NCBI GenBank assembly: GCA_028285005.1
Contig: JANQQP010000043.1
Location: 1 to 64,000, forward strand
Origin: Dehalococcoidia bacterium
GTDB lineage: Bacteria > Chloroflexota > Dehalococcoidia > Lucifugimonadales > Lucifugimonadaceae
Direction of reading: 5' to 3'
Length of the DNA stretch: 64,000 nucleotides
Notes under the pieces: generated by a model
What the model was told of the DNA's origin: nothing
The model's input: only the letters and a program-made list of their open reading frames with translations
The model's database searches: none
Shown here: piece after piece, positions 53,541 through 62,063 of the stretch
Numbering within the stretch: the first letter of the stretch is position 1
How the letters are laid out: every line of letters starts with the position of its first letter
Made by a program: the position numbers and the translations under genes

Positions 53541-54461
53541 ATGGAACGAGTCCCACTCGGAAAAACGGGTCTGGAGGTCAGCAGGCTTGGCGTAGGTCTG
53601 GCCGAGATCGGCTATGAGCTCTCGTTTGACGAGATCAGCCAGGCGGGCGATTTGCTGAATGCGGCGCTCGATGCCGGAATCAACTTCCTCGACACCGCGG
53701 CCTGCTACTCGATCTCAGAGGAGCTGATTGGGAAGACGGTCTCATCACGTCGAGATGAATATGTACTGGCGTCGAAGGCAGGTCACATCACAGACGGATA
53801 CAGCGGAGAGGCCTGGAGCTACGAGACTGTGGCCGATAGTGTGGACCGAAGCCTCAAGCGCCTGAAGACAGACTACCTGGACATCGTCCAACTGCACTCC
53901 TGCGGTATTGACGTGCTCGAAAAGGGTGACTGCATTCGGGCCCTGCAAGACGCAAAGGCGGCAGGGAAGATCCGACACGTGAGCTACAGCGGCGACAACG
54001 AAGATGCTCACTGGGCCGTCGATTCCGGTCTGTTCGACACCCTTCAGACCAGCTTCAACCTGACTGAACAGGGCGCTCTCGCTACAGGATTGCTTGAGAA
54101 AGCTGAACAGCGTGGCATTGGCGTGATCGTCAAGCGGCCGATCGGCGGCGGCACCTGGGCGCGAGCTCGTAGGGGCGAAGAGACGCCTCGCGGCTACGAC
54201 AACGAATACCTGCGCCGGGCGAAGGAGATGGCCAAGGAAGGACCATTGCCTGAGGAGCCGGAAGACCCGATCCTGCTGGCGCTTGGCTTCACCCTCCAGC
54301 AGCCGGAGGTAGACGTTGCGATCGTTGGCACCAAGAACCCGTCGCACATGGCCTCGAACATCAGGCAAGTCGAAGAGGACTTGCCGATCAGCAACGCGAC
54401 GATCGAGGAGCTGCAAAGGCGCTGGGAGCAGCATAGCGGCGAATGGCGCCAGCTCACTTAG
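53541..54461 (+). CDS. Aldo/keto reductase
   Basis: This 306-residue (beta/alpha)8-barrel NADPH oxidoreductase starts after GGAGGTC. The catalytic tetrad is in INFLDTAACYS (Asp, Tyr), LASKAGH (Lys) and DIVQLHSCG (His). The C-terminal NADP-binding segment is VAIVGTKNPSHMASNIR. It is the first gene of a group with two enolase-superfamily enzymes and an MFS transporter, so it may reduce an aldose or keto-sugar in that pathway. The substrate is unknown. Confidence 0.92.
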   Translation: MERVPLGKTGLEVSRLGVGLAEIGYELSFDEISQAGDLLNAALDAGINFLDTAACYSISEELIGKTVSSRRDEYVLASKAGHITDGYSGEAWSYETVADSVDRSLKRLKTDYLDIVQLHSCGIDVLEKGDCIRALQDAKAAGKIRHVSYSGDNEDAHWAVDSGLFDTLQTSFNLTEQGALATGLLEKAEQRGIGVIVKRPIGGGTWARARRGEETPRGYDNEYLRRAKEMAKEGPLPEEPEDPILLALGFTLQQPEVDVAIVGTKNPSHMASNIRQVEEDLPISNATIEELQRRWEQHSGEWRQLT

Positions 54462-54483
54462 TCAATACACTCGAGTTTACTGA

Positions 54484-55641
54484 ATGACAATAGGCCGCAT
54501 CGAGATCAGGCAGCTCGTAGGCAAGCTGGACGAACCGTTCGGCTGGTCGCAACGCTGGAACGACTCGCGTGGCGTCTCAACCGTCAAGCTGTTCGATTCG
54601 GACGGCGCATTTGGCTGGGGCGAGGCCAGCGCAGACCCGCAGACGTTCGCCGCTCTGCAAGAGCTTGCGCCGCAGGTGATCGGCAAACAGGCGGCTCACG
54701 CTCGAGCTATCTGGCAGGAACTGTTCCAGGTCTTCTACCAGTCGCACGGCTTCGCTGGCGCGAACGTGTCCGCTTTGTCCGCTATCGACATTGCTCTGTG
54801 GGACCTTGCTGGCAAGCAGACCGGAAAGCCGGTCTGGGAACTTCTGGGCGGCCGGATGCGGGATGCGATTCCGGTGTATGCGACCGGGCTTTACTACACC
54901 GAAGACGACTACCCGGACACTCTGTTTGCCGAGGCTTCGAGCTACCTGAAGCAGGGCTTCTCGGGGATGAAGATGAAGGTGGGCGGTAAGAGCGTGCCGG
55001 AGGACATAGAACGGGTGCTCGGGCTCCGGAAGCACCTTGGTGACGGACCGCACCTGATGTTCGATGCAAACGAGGCTTACGACTCCGCGACGGCGTTGCA
55101 GTTCGCTCGCGCTGTGGCCGATGCGGACATTTCGTGGTTCGAAGAGCCGTGCCCCTCGTACGACGATGCTGCGAACGCCCGTGTGCGAGAGCAATCGCCG
55201 ATTCTGATCTCAGGTGGCGAGAGCCTTAAAACCCGTCATGAGTTCGCTCCGAGGCTGGCAAACCGCGTGTTTGACATCGTACAGCCGGATATCGCGGTGG
55301 CCGGCGGCATTTCGGAGATGCAGGTGATCGCCCAGATGGCGAACGCGCATGGGACAAAATTCCACCCGCACTTCTGGGGCACCGGGATCAGCTTCGCCGC
55401 GTCGCTGCATCTCGTTTCTACGCTGCCGTTCACACCGCCAAAGCTCGTTCCAGAGCCTTACGTCAACGAGCCGGTGCTGGAGTTTGACCGCACGCCGCAT
55501 CCAGTGCGAGAGAACGTCTGCCCTGACTTCGATGTGGTGGATAGCCGAGTAGAGGTGCCAAACGGACCGGGACTTGGCGTCGAAGTGGATGAGAGTGTGG
55601 TCGAGCGATTCACGGTCGGTGAGGCCGTGGTGGTTGAGTAG
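54484..55641 (+). CDS. Enolase-superfamily enzyme, mandelate-racemase-like
   Basis: This 385-residue protein has an N-terminal capping domain (GAFGWGEASADP), SAIDIALWDLAGKQTGKPVWELLGG, the catalytic K-x-K in GMKMKVGG, metal ligands in FDANEAY (D-x-N), WFEEPCP and SGGESLKTRH, and HPHFWGTGISFAAS with a catalytic His. K-x-K plus His is the mandelate racemase/acid sugar dehydratase pattern. It follows the aldo/keto reductase after 22 nt and an orphan gene follows after 25 nt. The substrate is probably a sugar acid. Confidence 0.88.
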   Translation: MTIGRIEIRQLVGKLDEPFGWSQRWNDSRGVSTVKLFDSDGAFGWGEASADPQTFAALQELAPQVIGKQAAHARAIWQELFQVFYQSHGFAGANVSALSAIDIALWDLAGKQTGKPVWELLGGRMRDAIPVYATGLYYTEDDYPDTLFAEASSYLKQGFSGMKMKVGGKSVPEDIERVLGLRKHLGDGPHLMFDANEAYDSATALQFARAVADADISWFEEPCPSYDDAANARVREQSPILISGGESLKTRHEFAPRLANRVFDIVQPDIAVAGGISEMQVIAQMANAHGTKFHPHFWGTGISFAASLHLVSTLPFTPPKLVPEPYVNEPVLEFDRTPHPVRENVCPDFDVVDSRVEVPNGPGLGVEVDESVVERFTVGEAVVVE

Positions 55642-55666
55642 ATATCCAATCTTCGAACCGATTTGG

Positions 55667-56257
55667 ATGGCTCAGTTGTCGACCCCTCCTCAAAATCAGG
55701 ATCCAGACGAAGCGCTTTTCGTTCACAAGGACTTCATCTATACGAGGAGCATGTTCGAGCCCGACTTCGAGGACGACGGCAGTCTCAGAGATATCTGGTG
55801 GTTCGGCGAGCCGGCCGAGTTGATTCCACAGTTTTGGACTGCACTCAAGGCACTGAACTATGAATGGTCGGTCGATGGCCGAAATCAGCTGAAGTTTAGT
55901 GAGTTTGAGGCTCTGGTCACCGAACCGGACTCAGTCGCCGTCCACGTCAATCTCTCACCAAATTTGCTGGTGCTCGTATGGGCGTTCGGAGTTCCGCACT
56001 CCGATATGGAGGCGAACATCAGCCCGAAGGGGATCTCAGACGCGAATGTAGGCATCGTATTCAACTTCCTACGCAACCTGGGCAGGCAGCTCAACGCCGA
56101 CATCTACATCGGAGGCGAGAACACCAGGGACAAAGTGAATCCGATCGATCCCGAGAAAGGCGCCTTTGTCCGCTATGATGCCGCACGCGACTCGTTCGAA
56201 CGTCTATCTGAACCAGGACCAACTTTCCATAGCCTCGTAAAGCGAAAAAGAGAATGA
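55667..56257 (+). CDS. Orphan protein between two enolase-superfamily genes
   Basis: This 196-residue protein starts at ATG 55667. I do not recognise it. It is mixed alpha/beta with a central LKALNYEWSVDGRNQLKFSEFEALV, a hydrophobic strand NLLVLVWAFGVPHSD and a late ADIYIGGENTRDKVNP. It has no signal, membrane helix or metal cluster, and no Cys. Its stop overlaps the next enolase-superfamily start (ATGA), so translation is coupled and a role in the same pathway is likely. The middle of the protein looks like a SUKH/immunity or SMI1-like fold at best, which I cannot support. Confidence 0.55.
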   Translation: MAQLSTPPQNQDPDEALFVHKDFIYTRSMFEPDFEDDGSLRDIWWFGEPAELIPQFWTALKALNYEWSVDGRNQLKFSEFEALVTEPDSVAVHVNLSPNLLVLVWAFGVPHSDMEANISPKGISDANVGIVFNFLRNLGRQLNADIYIGGENTRDKVNPIDPEKGAFVRYDAARDSFERLSEPGPTFHSLVKRKRE

Positions 56258-57369
56258 AGATCACCGATGTCACCGTCACAATGTTTGCCTGGGATGACAT
56301 CCCGCTGACCAACTACAGCCCGAAGTCAGGCACCTTCAGCGGCACATCACAGATGGGACTCGTCACGATCTCAACAAACGAGGGTGTGCAGGGCCACTCC
56401 ATCCTCGGTACTGCATCACAGGGCGCTGACTTCGACGCTCCATCGCTGATCTCGAAGCTGCAGCCACTGCTGATCGGCAAGGACCCGCTGCAGCGTGAGG
56501 AGCTGTGGCAGGCTTGCATGCTGGGCGTTCGTCGCACCACGATCCGAGCGGTCGGTGCCGTGGACGTTGCACTCTGGGACCTCGGGGGCAAGATCGCAGG
56601 ACTGCCTGTCTACAAGATGCTCGGCGCGTACAGGACATCGATCAAGGCCTACGCATCGTCGCCGGTTCACTCGTCGCCTGAGCTCTACGTCGAAGAGGCT
56701 CTTGGGTTGAAGGACGATGGCTGGACGGCATACAAGATTCACCCACCGACCTTCCCTGACGAAGATATCGCCGTTTGCCAGGCCGTTCGTAAGGGTGTCG
56801 GTGATGAACACACCGTGGCGCTCGACTCGACATGGTCATACCAGTACACAGACGCAGTGCGAGTTGGGCGAGCGATCGAGGAGCTTGGCTTTCTCTGGTA
56901 CGAAGACCCGCTGGCAGACGACGATCTGTACAGCTATGTGAAGCTGCGTGAGAAGCTCGAGATACCCATCCTGGCGACCGAGTACTCGCCCGGCGGGTTT
57001 ACGGCGTACGGGCCGTGGATCACAGAGCGAGCGACCGACTATCTGCGAGGTGATGTGGCCGTCAAGGGAGGCATCACGGCGATCTACAAGACAGCGCACC
57101 TTGCAGAGGCGTTCCACATGAACTACGAGGTGCATCACGGCGGCAACTCGCTGAACAACGTGGCGAATATGCACGTGATCATGGCGATCAAGAACACGAC
57201 GATGTTCGAGGTGCTGCTGCCAGATGGCGCGCAGAAGTACGGGCTTGTGGAGGATGTGGAAGTGGACAGCAACGGCAACGTGAACATCTCTCAGTTCGAC
57301 AGGCCTGGCCTCGGAGCCGAGATCGACTTCGACCTGATCGAACGTAAGAAGACCGCTGTTCTTAGCTGA
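56254..57369 (+). CDS. Enolase-superfamily enzyme with atypical active-site residues
   Basis: This 371-residue protein begins MKITDVTVTMFAW. It retains AVGAVDVALWDLGGKIAGLPVYKML, a K-x-H (AYKIHPP) in place of K-x-K, LDSTWSY (Asp as first metal ligand, with Thr-Trp in place of Asn), WYEDPLADDD, and TEYSPGG, where a metal Glu follows Thr. VHHGGNS near the C-terminus is the probable catalytic His. The metal shell is thus partly changed from the other members. It overlaps the orphan gene by 4 nt and is followed by an MFS transporter. The substrate is unknown. Confidence 0.85.
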   Translation: MKITDVTVTMFAWDDIPLTNYSPKSGTFSGTSQMGLVTISTNEGVQGHSILGTASQGADFDAPSLISKLQPLLIGKDPLQREELWQACMLGVRRTTIRAVGAVDVALWDLGGKIAGLPVYKMLGAYRTSIKAYASSPVHSSPELYVEEALGLKDDGWTAYKIHPPTFPDEDIAVCQAVRKGVGDEHTVALDSTWSYQYTDAVRVGRAIEELGFLWYEDPLADDDLYSYVKLREKLEIPILATEYSPGGFTAYGPWITERATDYLRGDVAVKGGITAIYKTAHLAEAFHMNYEVHHGGNSLNNVANMHVIMAIKNTTMFEVLLPDGAQKYGLVEDVEVDSNGNVNISQFDRPGLGAEIDFDLIERKKTAVLS

Positions 57370-57400
57370 TGAGCAGTCATCTATTCGCGCCGCCACTCGG

Positions 57401-58720
57401 ATGAACAACCAGGTCGCGGGCCCGAACAGCAAGAAGCCCTTCTACGGCTGGTACATCGTCTTCGTCATGGCGTCGGCCGCGGCCGTCAACATGGCGATGG
57501 GAACGCTGAACTTCGGCCTGTTCATCAAACCGATGGGCGACGAACTGGGCATCGGGCGTTCCACGTTCGGCTGGGCATCAACGATCAGGTCGTTTGCAAG
57601 TGCGGGGACGAGCCCGTTCGTTGGCTCGCTGATCGACCGGTATGGCTCCCGAATCTTGCTGCCTGTGGCAACTCTCATCACCGCAGGCGCGATGTGGGGC
57701 CTTGGCAGCATCAACAACGGCTGGCAGCTGGTGTTGCTGTTTGCAGTGATGGGCCTCGTGGGCATGAGCGGCCCAGGAGCCCTGGTCACGACCGTCCCTG
57801 TGACGAAGTGGTTTGTGCGCAACCGTGGAAAGGCCGTTGCGTATGCGGGCCTCGGCATCCCGATCGGCTCGCTCATCTTTGTGCCGCTGACGCAGGTGTT
57901 CATCGACGCATGGGGCTGGCGCACGGCGTGGATCGTGCTTGCTGCCATCGGCGCTGGGATTCTCGTGCCGCTCGCGTTCATATTCCTGCGCCGTGAGCCC
58001 GAGGATATGGGCCTGCTGCCGGACGGCGACACGCCTGATACACCGGATAGAGAGGAAGATGTTGAGCAGCTGACAGAGTCTGCCAAAGACAGCGCCGGTG
58101 AGTACTCGTGGACGCGATCAGAAGTGATCCGCACCGGCGTGTTCTGGCGGCTGGTGATCGTCTTCAGCCTCGTGATGCTCGGCATCTCAACCGTGGGCGT
58201 CCACCGTATCCCGGCATTCGCCGACCGCGGTATTGACGCAGGTCAGATATCGATCGCGACTGCACTCGATGCTGTCGCCGCGGGAATCTCGACCTTCACG
58301 ATGGGAATGCTGGCGCGGAGGATCCAGGTCCGCTTCCTGGGAGCTGCCGGCTTCACTTTCCTGGCTGTGGCGAGTGTGTTGACGATCTATGCGAACAGCA
58401 TCGAGATGGTGTTTATTTCCATGTGGGTCTTTGGAATGGGGATCGGCGGGATGATGTTCCTGCAGACCTACATCTGGGCCGAGTACTTTGGCCGCGCCCA
58501 CCTGGGCTCAATCCGAGGCCTTGTGATGCCAATAACCCTGCTGGCGGGCGGCATCGGAGCGCCAACTGCGGGCTATGTCCGCGACTCAACAGGCACCTAC
58601 AACGACATCTGGTGGGCTGGTGTGGCCGTGATGGCGTTCGGCGCTGTGATCGTTGCGTTCACGACTGCGCCGAAACGGCCGGGACGCAGACCGCCAGTGC
58701 GACCGCGGCCAGCGGCATAG
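57401..58720 (+). CDS. Major facilitator superfamily transporter
   Basis: This 439-residue protein has 12 predicted membrane helices in two halves joined by a charged loop (about 205-240, DTPDREEDVEQL). Conserved MFS loop residues include DRYGSR between helices 2 and 3 and ARRIQVRFLG in the second half. It resembles the monocarboxylate/oxalate-formate branch. It starts 31 nt after the enolase-superfamily gene and probably imports the acid substrate of the cluster. Confidence 0.88.
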   Translation: MNNQVAGPNSKKPFYGWYIVFVMASAAAVNMAMGTLNFGLFIKPMGDELGIGRSTFGWASTIRSFASAGTSPFVGSLIDRYGSRILLPVATLITAGAMWGLGSINNGWQLVLLFAVMGLVGMSGPGALVTTVPVTKWFVRNRGKAVAYAGLGIPIGSLIFVPLTQVFIDAWGWRTAWIVLAAIGAGILVPLAFIFLRREPEDMGLLPDGDTPDTPDREEDVEQLTESAKDSAGEYSWTRSEVIRTGVFWRLVIVFSLVMLGISTVGVHRIPAFADRGIDAGQISIATALDAVAAGISTFTMGMLARRIQVRFLGAAGFTFLAVASVLTIYANSIEMVFISMWVFGMGIGGMMFLQTYIWAEYFGRAHLGSIRGLVMPITLLAGGIGAPTAGYVRDSTGTYNDIWWAGVAVMAFGAVIVAFTTAPKRPGRRPPVRPRPAA

Positions 58721-58744
58721 GATTGAGTTCAGAGCCTATCCGTA

Positions 58745-59248
58745 GTGTCTAGTGTGACCCAATCCCTCAACAGCGTAGTCGTCCACTGCAAAGGCCTTCT
58801 GTTCGACGATGAAGGCCGGTTACTGCTCGTGCAGCAGGCCGAGTTCTTCGGCACGTACTGGAACGCGCCCGGTGGTCGCATGGATGACCGTGATTCGTTG
58901 GAGAGTTGCCTTTCACGTGAGATCCGTGAGGAAACGGGCCTGATCGTGGAGTCGGCGCAACTGGTGTATTCGCACGCGTTCGTCTCACCCGGTGTCACGG
59001 ACATCTACATGGGCTTCCATGTCACGAGCTACAGCGGTGAGCTGGGTGTTGGGACTTCGCTGACTGAGACTGAGCAACAGGAGATCACGGCCGTGAGGTT
59101 CATTTCGCAGGACGAAGAACTGAACGAGCCGCTGTTCCCGCCAAACTTGTGGGACGTCGCACAGGCATGCGGAAACGGCGAACACGAAGGCGTCCAATAC
59201 CTGGGCACCGAGTCGAATGTCGACTACGGGATCGACTACTCGGGCTGA
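58745..59248 (+). CDS. Nudix hydrolase
   Basis: This 167-residue protein starts at GTG. The Nudix box is complete: GGRMDDRDSLESCLSREIREETGL (G-x5-E-x7-REUxEExGU pattern). These enzymes cleave nucleoside diphosphates linked to another group. It is convergent with, and overlaps by 13 bp, the NadD-PyrE fusion gene. The substrate could be a dinucleotide, NAD or damaged nucleotide. Confidence 0.88.
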   Translation: MSSVTQSLNSVVVHCKGLLFDDEGRLLLVQQAEFFGTYWNAPGGRMDDRDSLESCLSREIREETGLIVESAQLVYSHAFVSPGVTDIYMGFHVTSYSGELGVGTSLTETEQQEITAVRFISQDEELNEPLFPPNLWDVAQACGNGEHEGVQYLGTESNVDYGIDYSG

Positions 59249-60447
59249 GTGACCTTCACTTCGCCTTCGGGCGTCGCCTCCCAGAACGAAACGAACGACA
59301 GACCACGGCGCTTCACTTCATCGCTGCCGCCCTGGTGTCTATCAAGCACGCAGAGCACCAGCGCCACTTCGCAACCAAAGGCCTGGACAGCGTCGATGGC
59401 CTCCAGCAGGCTGCCGCCGGTCGAGACTGTGTCATCGAAGACGGCCACTTTCATGCCGGGCTTCACGTTGCCCTCAACCTGGCGTCCCATACCGTGGCCC
59501 TTGGCTTCAGGTCTAACGAAGAAACCGGTGATAGCCTCCTCTTCATGCCATGCCCGGAGCATAAGCGCTCCCACGATCGGCACCGCGGCCACGGTCGGTC
59601 CGCCTACGGCCTCGCACCCGGCGTCGAGGATCTTCTCCAGGAACAGCTGAGAGATGATGCTGGAGCCCTCGGGGTCGAGGGAGAGCTGGCGGCCGTCGAA
59701 GTAGTAGGTGCTTTTCTGTCCTGAACTGAGTGTGAAGTCGCCGAACTGCAGCGCGCCCAGTTCTTTCGCCCGTTCCAGCAGCCTGTCCGATCCCGAAGCC
59801 GTCTGCACCATTTCTCCCTCTTTCTTTACGCCGTATAGCCGGTTCTGCCTGATGTATCTCTCGACCGCCGAAGAGACACTATCGCTTACGTCTTCGCCTG
59901 CGGCAAGCTGCCGACGGAGTTCCGTGGCGCTGATGTCGAGCATTGGACCTTCGATGAAGGTTGCATCGTGTGCGGGGTGACTCTCAGGCAACTCCGCCTG
60001 CCAGTCTTCACCGGGCCGTCCAATGACAAAGATCTTGCACATTGAAGACAGCTCGTCGGCCCTATTCCAACGGTCTGTCTGAAGCGCGGAGTCTGCACCA
60101 AGGATCAGGACAAACTCAGTAGAAGGTCCATATTCAGCACGAAGATCGTTCAGGGTGTCGATGCTGTAGGTCTCGCCTTCTCGCACCACGTCGACATCGC
60201 TGACTTCTAGTCCGTCTTCGGATGCAACGGCAAGCTCAGTCATTCGAAGGCGTTGTTCGGGCGAGGCGATCGGCTGGTCTTCTCTCAGCCAGGGCTGGCC
60301 GGCGGGGATCATGAGCACGAGGTCTAGCTTTGCTTCTCCTAGAGCGAAGCGAGCGATCTCGATGTGGCCCCGGTGAATAGGATCGAACGTGCCGCCGAAC
60401 ACACCGATGCGGCGCACTGCTTCGGGCGGCGGGTCGCTCAGTCCCAC
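59236..60447 (-). CDS. nadD-pyrE: Fused nicotinate-nucleotide adenylyltransferase / orotate phosphoribosyltransferase
   Basis: One 403-residue ORF covers two enzymes normally encoded separately. Residues 10-205 are NadD: GVFGGTFDPIHRGHIE (nucleotidyltransferase HxGH) and ISATELRRQL (ISxTxxR). Residues 213-403 are PyrE: FTLSSGQKSTYYFDGR and the PRPP loop VAVFDDTVSTGGS. The junction is tight: after NadD's usual end (NRLYGVKK) comes EGEMVQ, where a GAGGGAG ribosome-binding site precedes an internal ATG at 59811. PyrE may thus be made both as a fusion and alone. The start overlaps the obg stop by 10 nt. Confidence 0.9.
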   Translation of the reverse strand: MGLSDPPPEAVRRIGVFGGTFDPIHRGHIEIARFALGEAKLDLVLMIPAGQPWLREDQPIASPEQRLRMTELAVASEDGLEVSDVDVVREGETYSIDTLNDLRAEYGPSTEFVLILGADSALQTDRWNRADELSSMCKIFVIGRPGEDWQAELPESHPAHDATFIEGPMLDISATELRRQLAAGEDVSDSVSSAVERYIRQNRLYGVKKEGEMVQTASGSDRLLERAKELGALQFGDFTLSSGQKSTYYFDGRQLSLDPEGSSIISQLFLEKILDAGCEAVGGPTVAAVPIVGALMLRAWHEEEAITGFFVRPEAKGHGMGRQVEGNVKPGMKVAVFDDTVSTGGSLLEAIDAVQAFGCEVALVLCVLDRHQGGSDEVKRRGLSFVSFWEATPEGEVKVTQPE

Positions 60448-61721
60448 TCGAACTCCATTTCGTCGACTATCACGGTCGCACCGGCGACAACGCCGGCAGC
60501 CTCAAGCTCACGCGTGACACCGAGGTCGCTCAGGCGGCGCTGGAACTGCACCAGTGTTGTCCAGTCTTCCAGGTTGCTGCCCCTGGCGAGTCGCACGGCC
60601 CGCGGGTGAACGATTCGATACACATCCTCCTCAACCACCTCGACCGAGCTGCGGCTGTCGATCGGTTTCGGTCGGAGAACGGGACTGACTCGCGACGGCT
60701 CATCCTCAGGCGACTCTCTGGGCAGGTCCAGGAGCATCCGTCGCATATGGGCGATCAAGGTATCGACGCCTTCCCTCGTGGCAGCTGATATCGAGATCAC
60801 GTTTATGTCGTCGCCAAACGCGGCATGCAACTCGTCTTCCAACCATTCCTGCCACTCAGCATCGTCGATGAGATCGATCTTGTTGATCACCAGGAGCTGA
60901 GGCGTTGATGCCAGGCGGGCGTTGAACTTCTCCAGCTCCTCGTTGATCTGGCGCACGCGGCCAACTATGTCGTCTTCCGATGCGTCGACTACGTGAGCCA
61001 GGACGCGGGTGCGTTCGATGTGCTTCAGGAACTCATGGCCAAGACCGACGCCACGGTGGGCGCCTTCGATTAACCCAGGTATGTCGACTACCACGAACGC
61101 GTCGTGCTCGAAGTAGACGACTCCGAGGGATGGTTCGAGCGTGGTGAACGGGTAATTCGCGATCTTGGGTTTTGCTGCGCTGATCGACGCGAGGATGCTG
61201 GACTTACCGGCGTTTGGCATCCCGATGAGCCCGACATCGGCTAGCAGCTTCAGGTTGAGTCGCAGTTCTCGCTCATGACCAGGCTCGCCTGCCTCAGCCA
61301 GCATCGGTGTCTGATTGGTCGACGAAGCGAAGTGCGTATTGCCGTGGCCGCCTTGCCCGCCCTTGGCGACGACCAGGGTCTCGCCTTCGCTGGAGAGATC
61401 GCCGATGAGGTCACCAGCGTCGCTTTCGCTGATGTCCCACACCTCTGTCCCTGTCGGCACCTCAACGATCAGGTCTTCCCCGTCGCTACCAGTCTTCTTG
61501 GCGGACTTGCCAGCTTCACCATTGCCTGCGCTGAGGACCATGCCCTTGCGGAACTTGAGCAGGGTGTTGACTGAGGTGGATGCGATGAAGATGATGCTGC
61601 CACCGTGACCTCCGTCCCCTCCTGCTGGACCGCCCTTGGGCACGAATGCTTCTCTGCGAAAGTTGACCACTCCGTTTCCACCGTTCCCAGCACGGACCGT
61701 TATTTGTGCTGAATCAATCAT
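60438..61721 (-). CDS. obgE: Obg/CgtA GTPase
   Basis: This 427-residue ribosome-assembly GTPase has a glycine-rich Obg fold (1-158; GNGGNGVVNFRREAF), a G domain (GMPNAGKSSILASI P-loop, DIPGLIEGA, NKIDL) and a C-terminal OCT domain (about 345-427, YRIVHPRAVRLARGSNLEDW). It is followed by the NadD-PyrE gene with a 10-nt overlap. obg-nadD linkage is common. Full length. Confidence 0.96.
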   Translation of the reverse strand: MIDSAQITVRAGNGGNGVVNFRREAFVPKGGPAGGDGGHGGSIIFIASTSVNTLLKFRKGMVLSAGNGEAGKSAKKTGSDGEDLIVEVPTGTEVWDISESDAGDLIGDLSSEGETLVVAKGGQGGHGNTHFASSTNQTPMLAEAGEPGHERELRLNLKLLADVGLIGMPNAGKSSILASISAAKPKIANYPFTTLEPSLGVVYFEHDAFVVVDIPGLIEGAHRGVGLGHEFLKHIERTRVLAHVVDASEDDIVGRVRQINEELEKFNARLASTPQLLVINKIDLIDDAEWQEWLEDELHAAFGDDINVISISAATREGVDTLIAHMRRMLLDLPRESPEDEPSRVSPVLRPKPIDSRSSVEVVEEDVYRIVHPRAVRLARGSNLEDWTTLVQFQRRLSDLGVTRELEAAGVVAGATVIVDEMEFEWD

Positions 61722-62063
61722 GTGGAAATCTCTTTCAGCCCCATTGTTTTATTCATCACATGTAATAAGGGCTGTGGAAACGTGGACTTCGTACTGAGGT
61801 TAAGTATAAGTCCCGGTGTGGGATGTTCTGGGAGCCACGTGGTTGGGTAGACGACGGAGGTGGCGGATACGAGGCTCGATGTGGAGGCAGGACAGTAGTG
61901 TGTAGGGCGAGTGACTTCGGAGGTCAGAGATTCACCCGGACGAGTGATGCTGTCCACGTGGGTTTCCGGAGGTTTTCCACGGAGGACGTCGTGAGATCGG
62001 CCGGAGGAGACAAGGCCGGGACTCATACCGCTACCCGGCGATAAACTGTGATCTGGCTCATGC
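61722..62063. other. Divergent intergenic region obg / recO with repeated GGAGG
   Basis: The 342 bp carry the divergent promoters of obg and recO; a TATACT-like hexamer on the minus strand near 61802-61807 could serve obg. Six GGAGG-containing motifs lie within 61855-62007 (about 61855, 61882, 61918, 61966, 61979, 62001). A rightward ORF at 61823 spans them but has unusual composition. I see no RNA gene. Confidence 0.45.

Noticed and set aside
61823..62044. 73-residue rightward ORF containing VVCRASDFG, echoing the RecO start
   Set aside because: The match to RecO's VVVRASDFG is short, the rest of the ORF is unlike RecO, and its composition follows the GGAGG-rich DNA; a duplication is possible but unsupported.
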